Assembly (NCBI GenBank): GCA_029961685.1
Contig: JARWKL010000012.1
Coordinates: 24,103,227-24,167,226 of the forward strand
Direction of reading: 5' to 3'
DNA length: 64,000 nt
Origin: Aristolochia californica
Taxonomy: Eukaryota; Streptophyta; Magnoliopsida; Piperales; Aristolochiaceae
Below the pieces are notes generated by a model. That model was given only the letters and a program-made list of their open reading frames with translations. It made no database searches and was not told the DNA's origin. Shown here one piece after another: positions 26,801 through 35,800 of this stretch. A program made the translations under genes and the position numbers. The number at the start of each line of letters is the position of its first letter. Position 1 is the stretch's first letter.

Positions 26801-29800
26801 CAAAAAACTTTGCTGGATGCTTTTTCTTTTTCATAACAGACACTTTCTAGCTCATCTTTTTAGAAATTGCTTCTAAGTTGCAATGCCATGTCCCATCTTT
26901 CTTACTTGTTTCTAGTGACTGACCCTTACAATCACTTTCCATTTGCCTGGGGATGTATTTTTATCTTCTTTGTTTTTTTGATAAAGATGTATTTATATTA
27001 TCAAGAGAGAATTTACGAAGGAAGAGGGAGCAAATCCCTATGCTCTCTGCTTCGCTATCACATCTGTTGCCGAATTTGTAGATCTCGGAATGTGAGACCA
27101 AATACAAGAGAGTAGTGAGGTAATTTCTAAAATCTCCCGAAAGATGTCTCAATGGCGCCACGATGGAGGGGAAGCACACTCGCACCAGCCAATGACCATC
27201 TTTGAGTCCCCTTCAATGTGAAGGGACCATTGCAATTGTCTCTGAAAATACGAAGCCCATTGAGGAGGCCATAGAGCTCAGCCGACGTTGAATTGGAAAT
27301 GCCTAAAGGGCTGGCATAAGAGAAACACTGATAGCCGAATGAATCCGAAATAACTCCCCCAAAGCCAGCGATCCCAGGATTGCCGAGAGAAGAGCTATCA
27401 AAATTCAACTTTAGGTAACCAGCTTTTGGGGGAGTCCACTCTTGCATGACTTGGACCTTGGTCCCAATGTGCATATTTGCCAAATTGATCTAGTTTTCAC
27501 AGATAGAGGTACCCTTGAAGGAGGAAAAAGACTTCTTAGTCAAAAGCCATGAGGAAATTTGGCTCGACACCCTGTCCGCTACTCTTACTTCTGATTCACT
27601 TCTAGTATCGAAACGTCTTCGATTACATTCATTCAAATAATTAACTAAGTGGGGATGTATTTCTGCCTTGATCTACCTTTTGAAGTAATGCTTTTTCTAT
27701 GTAGGATGAAGTTCCTTTCATTTTAAACTTTCTAGATTGTTGATTAAATATAATTCACACAGCGTCTCTTGCACTCCAGTATATGATGAAAAGTGAAGAC
27801 TATCATGGATGGCTTTGTCATTCTTTTACTAATCATTTGCACTGTATTTGAGATTTTACAGGTGAAGGAACTGGCTTGCTTCGACTTCATAGTACTTATC
27901 GTCATGATTTGAAAATATACAGCTCAGATGAGGGGCGTGTGCAGGTATATCTTACTATACTGTTTGGGATATGAAGCTTTCAGTTTTTACTTTTTGAAGA
28001 TGCTTGCTCCAGCATTTTTTTGTTTGCCCCATCAAGCGAAAATCTTATTTTATTAGTTGCTATTCTTTGGAAGATGTCTGCAGCAGCATTTGCAAAAGGG
28101 CTTCTGGACCTTGAGGGGCAACTAACACCAATCCTGGTTTGTTAAATCTCTATCTTAGACTCTTTTATTTGTTACTTGTTATGGTTTATAAGTAACTTGT
28201 ATATCTCTGTCTCTCTTTAGGTGTCTCTTGTTAGCAAAGACTCTTCAATGTTGGATGGACTGGATAATGCTAGTATTGAGATGGAAGAGGCAAAGGTTGG
28301 AATGTTAAAACCTCATTTTTTTTGTAAATGTTGTAATTTTCTCTTTGTGCTGTCTGAGATTTTGCATTTGTTGCAGAGGAGTTGGGGGGGGGGGGGGGGG
28401 GGGGGGGGCGCTTACAATGAGGGATTGGACGGTGATCCCCTCTTTAACTAAAGAATCAGCAGCAATATTTGCTGATTTAGGAACATGAGTCCCATCACAA
28501 TGGATAAATCTAAATTTCAAAAAAAGGCTGCCAATGATGCCAAGGAGGATCCTAATTGCCAGTACACTTGCTAATAACACACTTGGTGTTGCCTTCAGTG
28601 TGGAGCCTCTCTTGAAAGCAATTGCTGAAAATCTGTTGGATAACTCTTATCAATAAATTTATTAATCTGAGTAATAGTCGAATTCATAAATCTTTCCCCT
28701 GAAAACAGCATAAATAAGATTCCACGGAGAAGAAAAATAATGTAGAAATATTTTAAGAGCTTTAGTGTTAGTTTTTGTGATTTACTTACAATTTGATCTG
28801 TTGTGACGTGCACAGCACGTGAAAAATTTGTCCTTCTCTTCTTTTTCCTCTCTCTGAACAAATATGTATGAAGGTTGAGACTTCTCTGAATTACATCTTC
28901 TGCAGACTAGATTGCATGACATCATAACTAGTGAACCTAAGGCAGCTCAACGCAACCAATCTGCTGAATTTCCATGGATGGCTGATGGTGCAGGTCTGCC
29001 TCCAAATGCATATGAACTACTGCCTAAACTGGTCAGTCCTTGTGTCTAGGCACGCCCATCCTCTGTTTCTTGTTTTAGTCTTTTTTTTTAAAAACAACAA
29101 AAAGCATTAATTTGTTTTGGTCACTGTTTATATTTTTTTTATAAACTAAACTTTAATTATGCGTATCTCGTTGAATTTACAACAAATATTTGTTACTCTT
29201 CTTTATGTTGCTATTTTTTCCCTTACTATGATTCTAGGTAAAATTAACAAAGAAGATCACAGCGCAAGTGAAGCTTCTTGCTAAAGATGAGAATGAAAAA
29301 CTTGCACAGTCGAGTTCCTATGCAGTGCTTCCCCCATATGACCAAGCGAAGGCACTTGGAAAGACTAATATAGATGTGGATCGGATTGCAGCTGGATTAC
29401 CTTGTGGCAGTGAGGGGTTTCTCCTGATGTTCGCTCGCTGGAAGAAGCTCGAGAGGGACTTATATAACGAACGCAAGGAGTATGTGTTTTAAAAGAAGGA
29501 ACTTCTATTGGTTGTTTCTTTCCCATGTTTCTTGATTTTTACTGATACTCTATCTGTACAGACGGTTTGATGTCACACAAATTCCGGATGTATATGATTC
29601 TTGCAAGTAAGTATTAATTTCTGATTATGTCCATAGTTTCAGTGTAAAATTGTCCGCCTTGTTAACCTATCCTTCACCATCATTAGGTTGACCTGGTAGT
29701 TCTGAAACATCTAGATCATGTCCATTTTCAGGACGACATAATAAGCAGATTTTGGTTTCCCAAAACAACCTTAAAATGAAAAAAAAAATAGATAATGAGA

Positions 29801-32800
29801 TATCATGGTTGATAAGAAACTGCAAGCCACAGCAAGGCACCAGGTTGTCACCATCAGCTTGGCTGAGTAACTTCTATTCTCAAATGATTCTTAAAACAAA
29901 TTTGAATATGAAAAGGTTCGTATCTATGAAATGTACGCCAATGACAAGTCCATGGTCTTTTATGCTTATATCTGGTTCCCTTCCATGCTTATTTTTGTCT
30001 CTGTTTGATTATCACAGATATGATCTCCTACACAATGCACATCTTAATCTTGAAGGACTGGATGAACTCTTCAAAGTTGCCCAGGTATTTGGAGTGGCTA
30101 CATGGTTGCAGTTTTGGGTAATGAGTCGGCCACTATGCTTATTGTATGTTAAGGCTGCAATGTGCCACTATGCCATGATCTTTGGCATTTTGTTGTTGTT
30201 GAATTTGAGCCAGTTCCTCTCAAAATGATTAGCTGAAGTTAGGAGATTTCTTTCCAACTTTAACACAAGATTTTTCCAAACCCAAACTGGTGTTGGACTG
30301 ATTCTCTCACAACAACATTACTTACTGTCAGACATTAATCTGAGATATGGCAGTGGAACACATGCATAACTACAAAATGGTGGTGTTTTTTATCCTCTAA
30401 CAGTTATGAACCTTGTTACTGGGCCATCCTAAGAAGCTCACTGTCATATTTTAACATTTGACTTCCTCAGTTACTTGCCGATGGTGTAATACCTAATGAG
30501 TATGGGATAAATCCTAGGCATAAACTCAAGATTGGCTCAAAGGTATGTATTCGAGGAATTATCAGCCCTTTTTGTTTTTTCTAGGTTGTCTTGATTATGT
30601 TCTGTAATTTTAGCCATATAAAAAATTCAGGAGTTTGTGGACTGAGCCTTTGGTTCAATGGCCACATGGCTGGTTCTGAATTTGAGGTATCAGATTATGT
30701 CTCAAAGATCTATCAATCTTCAAGTGTGTTTTCTTCAGATGCTCAAAACTTCTAAAAAAAATTTGTATTATGACAAAAAAAGATAAAATGAAAATAAAAA
30801 ATAAAACAAATACACACAGATAAGATTAATGTGTAATTTTTGAAGAAAAAAGAAAGAAAGAAGAAGGAGAAGAAGAGATAAGGTTAAGAGTTAATTGGTG
30901 GTTGTTGAGATGACACAAGTGACATGATTGCTGATCTTGTAAAACAGAGAACCGAAAAATAAGAACAGAGGTTGAACGAATGGTTTTCCGATGATTTATT
31001 CTTCTCCGTTTAGGAGGTATTTATAATACATTACAAGGTGATTTTAGGATCAATTTAGATCCTAAAATCAAGGAATAAAATATAATCACGGGATCGGAGG
31101 AAACAATCACGCTATACAGTTTCCTCCGATCACGTTATACAGCTATACATTCCAACACTCCCCCTCAAGTTGGTGCATAGATATCAGTCAAACCCAACTT
31201 GTCAATTATACCATGAAATGCTTTCCCTGATACTGCCTTCGTGAGCATATCCGCCATTTGACTCGCAGATTGGATGAAGGGGAATTGTATAATCTTTGCA
31301 TCGAGGTTCTCTTTGATGAAATGACGATCAACTTCAACATGTTTAGTGCGATCATGTTGAACTGGATTTTGTGCAATTGCGATAGCTGCCTTGTTATCAC
31401 AGTGAAGATTCATAGGTTTGTCGTATTCAATCCCTAGGTCTCTCAGTATATTCCGTATCCATAACAACTCGCATACACCATGAGCCATACCTCGAAATTC
31501 AGCTTCAGCACTTGATCTGGATACTACCTTCTGTTTTTTGCTTCTCCAAGTGACAAGATTCCCTTCCACAAAAGTAAAGTAACCCGATGTGGATCTTCTG
31601 GTTGTCTGATCACCTGCCCAATCAGAGTCTGTATACCCTTCAATACTAGAGATACCATTTTTTGAGAATAACAAACCTTTTCCTGGAGCACTCTTTAAGT
31701 ATCTCAAGATCCGATATACTGCTTCCATATGTTCTTCACTTGGTGCATGCATGAACTGGCTCACAACGCTTACTGCATATGCTACATCGGGCCTTGTGTG
31801 GGATAGGTAGATTAATCTTCCAACTAATCGCTGATAACGCCCTTTGTCTGCTGGAATTTGATCTGGAAGAATTCCGAGTTTATGATGCATTTCCATCGGC
31901 GTCTCTATTGGTTTACAGTCAAGCATTCCGGTTTCAGCTAGAAGATCCAACACATATTTTCGCTGTGAAAGGAAGACTCCATGTTTCGATCTTGCAACTT
32001 CAATCCCCAAAAAATATTTATGTTGTCCGAGATCCTTCATTTCAAATTTAGTAGCTAAATACTCTTGTAAAGCTTGCATTTCACCTGGGTCATCTCCTGT
32101 CACGACCATATCATCAACATATACAATTAATGCTGTTACATTTCCTTCTTTGTGTTTTATAAACAAAGTATGATCTGAGTTACTTTGTTTATAACCAAAC
32201 TCCTTCATTGTAGTCGAGAATCTCCCAAACCATGCTCTAGGTGACTGTTTCAGCCCATACAATGACTTCTTCAATTTACAAACTTTACCTCGAGACAAAG
32301 AACCATTTTTTATACCTGGTGGTAGTTCCATGTAGACTTCTTCTTCTAAGTCTCCATTGAGGAAGGCATTTTTAACGTCAAATTGTTGCAGAGGCCAGTC
32401 TCGATTTGCTGCTATAGATATAAGAATACGAATTGTATTAATCTTAGCTACTGGTGCAAAAGTATCCTGATAGTCTATTCCATACCTTTGCGTATATCCT
32501 TTTGCAACTAGCCGAGCTTTATATCTGTCAATGCTTCCATCCGGTTTGAGTTTCAATGTGAACACCCATCGACATCCAATTGTTTTTACTCCTTTAGGTT
32601 GGGGAACAAGTTCCCAAGTGGCATTTTTTTGTAGAGCCTCCATCTCTTCGTTCATCGCTTTTTTCCATTTTGGATCAGCTAATGCATCCTGCACATTACT
32701 AGGAATAGAAACCCTGGATAATTGATCAACAGTAAATGCATATGATTTAGTCAACCTATGGGAGGACACATAGTTATTGATTGAGTATTTGGTCTTTGCT

Positions 32801-35800
32801 TCAAGATCAGGTTCATACTGTTTTTTTGGAACTCCCCTATTCAATCTTTGTGGATATCTAGAGGTTATGTTTTCTGTAGGAAGACATGTTTCAGTAGACT
32901 CATCAAACATAGGATTCGTATTTACCTGAGGAGGAACATTCTGGGTTGATTCTTCAGTTGTTGGTGCAGACGGGGGCAACTCTGGGGGTTCTTCAGGTGA
33001 AATTACTGAATCATAGTCTTGTTGCACATCATGACACTTAAAAAATTCATTCACCGCTTCTAACTCCTCAATAACTTTGGCACCTCTTTCAACATCTCCG
33101 TTAACTTCGTGTGGAACATTCTCTTCATTTGAACTCTCCCCCTGAAGAGATGTCCAAGAAACTCCCCCTGAATAATAAGGGACTGATTCATGGAATGAGA
33201 CATCTAAAGTCACATGGAGCTTGTTGGTGTGTGGATCATAACACCGATATCCTTTTTGAAAATCAGAGTAGCCAACAAATACACATCGCTTGGCACATGG
33301 ATCAAGTTTATTTCGCAAGATCTTTGGGATATGAACATAAGCGGTACACCCAAAAATTCGGGGTTCAAGATTTGGAAGATGGGGAATTGAAATCAGGGAT
33401 TGAAGCTTATGTAGAGGAGTTTGAAAATCCAGTACTTTAGAAGGGGTGCGATTGATGAGGTAGGCAGCAGATGTGATAGCTTCACCCCAATAAAATCGAG
33501 GCATGTTCATGCCAAAGAGAGAGGCACGTACTACTTCCAAAAGTTGTCTATTCTTTCTTTCTGCCAATCCATTCTGTTGGGGAGTATAGGTGCAAGAAGT
33601 CTGGTGACGAATTCCATGGGTAGTCAGAAAAGTTTCGAGAGAAGCATTAACAAACTCAGTACCATTGTCAGATTGCAAAACACGAATCTGCTTTTGGTAT
33701 TGAGTATGTATCATGGTATGGAATTTCTGAAATGCTAGACTCACATCACTTTTGTGGATAAGCAGAGATACCCAAGTCATTCTAGTGCATTCATCAATAA
33801 AAGTCACAAAGTAACGGGCTCTAGAAATAGAGGGAATCTTGGCTGGACCCCAAACATCAGAATGAATAACCGCAAAAGGTTCGAAACTTTTATTCAAACA
33901 CGGGAAATAAGCAATACGGTGGCTTTTAGCCAATTCACATGTGTCACAATGAAAATGCACATCAGTCAAACCTGAAAAAAGTTGAGGTCGCAATTTCTTA
34001 AGATAACCAAAGGAAAGGTGGCCTAATCGTCGGTGCCATAACCATACAGTTGTTTGAGCATTATCTTCACTACTAGCTTGATTTGTCTGACTGATTTTCG
34101 ATCCCCCGTTTTCTTGCAACTCCAAATAGTAGAGTTTGCCCCGTCTAACACCATAACCAAGAATCTTCCGGGTTAGAATGTCCTGAAAGACACAAAATGA
34201 GGGCCAAAAAGTTACAGTACAAGCAAGAGTGGAAGTAATTTGGCTAACAGACAAAAGGTTATATTCAAGAGAGGGAACCACAAGGACAGTATCTAATGTC
34301 AGATTATTGGATAAGATAACAGATCCTTCCCCAGTAATAGGAGAGGTACTACCATTGGCTGTTGAAATAACAGATTGTGGAGAGGGTAGGATGGATTGTA
34401 ACTGACTGGGATCCCTTGTCATGTGATCGGATGCACCTGTATCAATAATCCAAGGTCTATTCTTAGAATGTACAGAAAATACTAATGCATGATCGAGAAT
34501 ACCTGGATGAGCAACATTTGCAGTAGGTAGCTCCTGATTATCTTCCATGGATGTCACCATAGCTTTCCCAGCAGTCTTGTTACGGGGATTTTTCGAGAAA
34601 TCCCACCACTCCGGATAGCCAATAATCTCATAACACCGGTGTTGTGAATGTCCTTTTTTTCCGCAGTGAATACATACACGATTGTTACCTTTGCCAGAGG
34701 ATTGAGGGTTCCGACTGTTTGATGATCCTTGTCGGCTTTGGTTGACCAACATCGCCGAGTTCTCGGAGACTGGGCGATAGCTTCCCATTGTCTGTCTCTG
34801 TTGATATTCGCGTCTGACATAGGCATAGGTACTTTCCAAATCAAGTTTGGGATCTTTTCGCAAAATTTCTCCACGAACTTGATCAAATTCGGAGTCAAGC
34901 CCACTGAGAAAAATATGAACCCGAAGCCTAGCCATTGCAGAGTGCAACTGGATTAGCCCTTCGACTGTTCCTTCCTGAGATATAGTTCGATGATCAATCT
35001 CTTGGAAAATAGCAACTAGTTCATTGTAGTATGTGGATAATGGTCTACCATTTTGTTTGGTAGAAAAAGATCTCTGGTTCAGCTCAAATATACAAGTTTC
35101 ATCGGATCCATCATAGAATGTTTTTGATACTGCTTCCCATATCTCCTTGGCAGTGGAGAGGCGAATAAATCGCTGCATGAGTAATGGACTCATGGAGTCA
35201 ATAAGCCAACTTTTAACTCTTTGATTTTCAGTAATCCAAACTCCAAGATTAGCATCACCAGATGCTGGTTTTTTTGTTTCGCCGGTGAGGTATCCAGCTT
35301 TGTTGCGTGCGCCAATTCGCATCTCCATAAGTTGGGACCATAATGAATAATTGGTCTCATCGAGGATAATTCCAGTTGGAAACGCAGAATTATCTTGGTG
35401 GACTATAATCTGTGGTGATGGGATAAGGTCGGTAGATGCGCCTGTAGGGGTGGCCATCGATCTGATTTTTTTTTTTTTTTTTTTAATCCGGTCCGGTTTG
35501 GTTCAGTCCGGTCCGGTTCGATCTGGTCCGGTTCGGTACGATCAGGGCGGATTCAATTCTGGTCCGCTCCAGTGCTGGTCTGATCCGGTTCGAGTTTAGA
35601 CCGGTTCGGTCCGATTCGGTCGACCCGCCGGTCTGGGTCGACAAAATAAATCAACAGTACCTAAGTTTAAAAAACATACCGTCGTCTTTGGCAACGGCAA
35701 CGGAGCGTCACCTTCGGTTCGGAAAAGGGTGGTGATGCCGTCGTCGGTGCTCGTCGGCGATCGTCGGCGATCGTCGGAACTCGTCGGCGACGTGATTCCG

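Noticed and set aside
28305..28580. Poly-proline protein frame on the - strand
   Set aside because: The proline run is a translation of the 25-C tract within a LINE tail; no independent gene.
29752..30228. 158-codon + strand frame
   Set aside because: It runs through VIH intron 23, exon 24 and intron 24; only 30018-30084 is coding, in the spliced frame.
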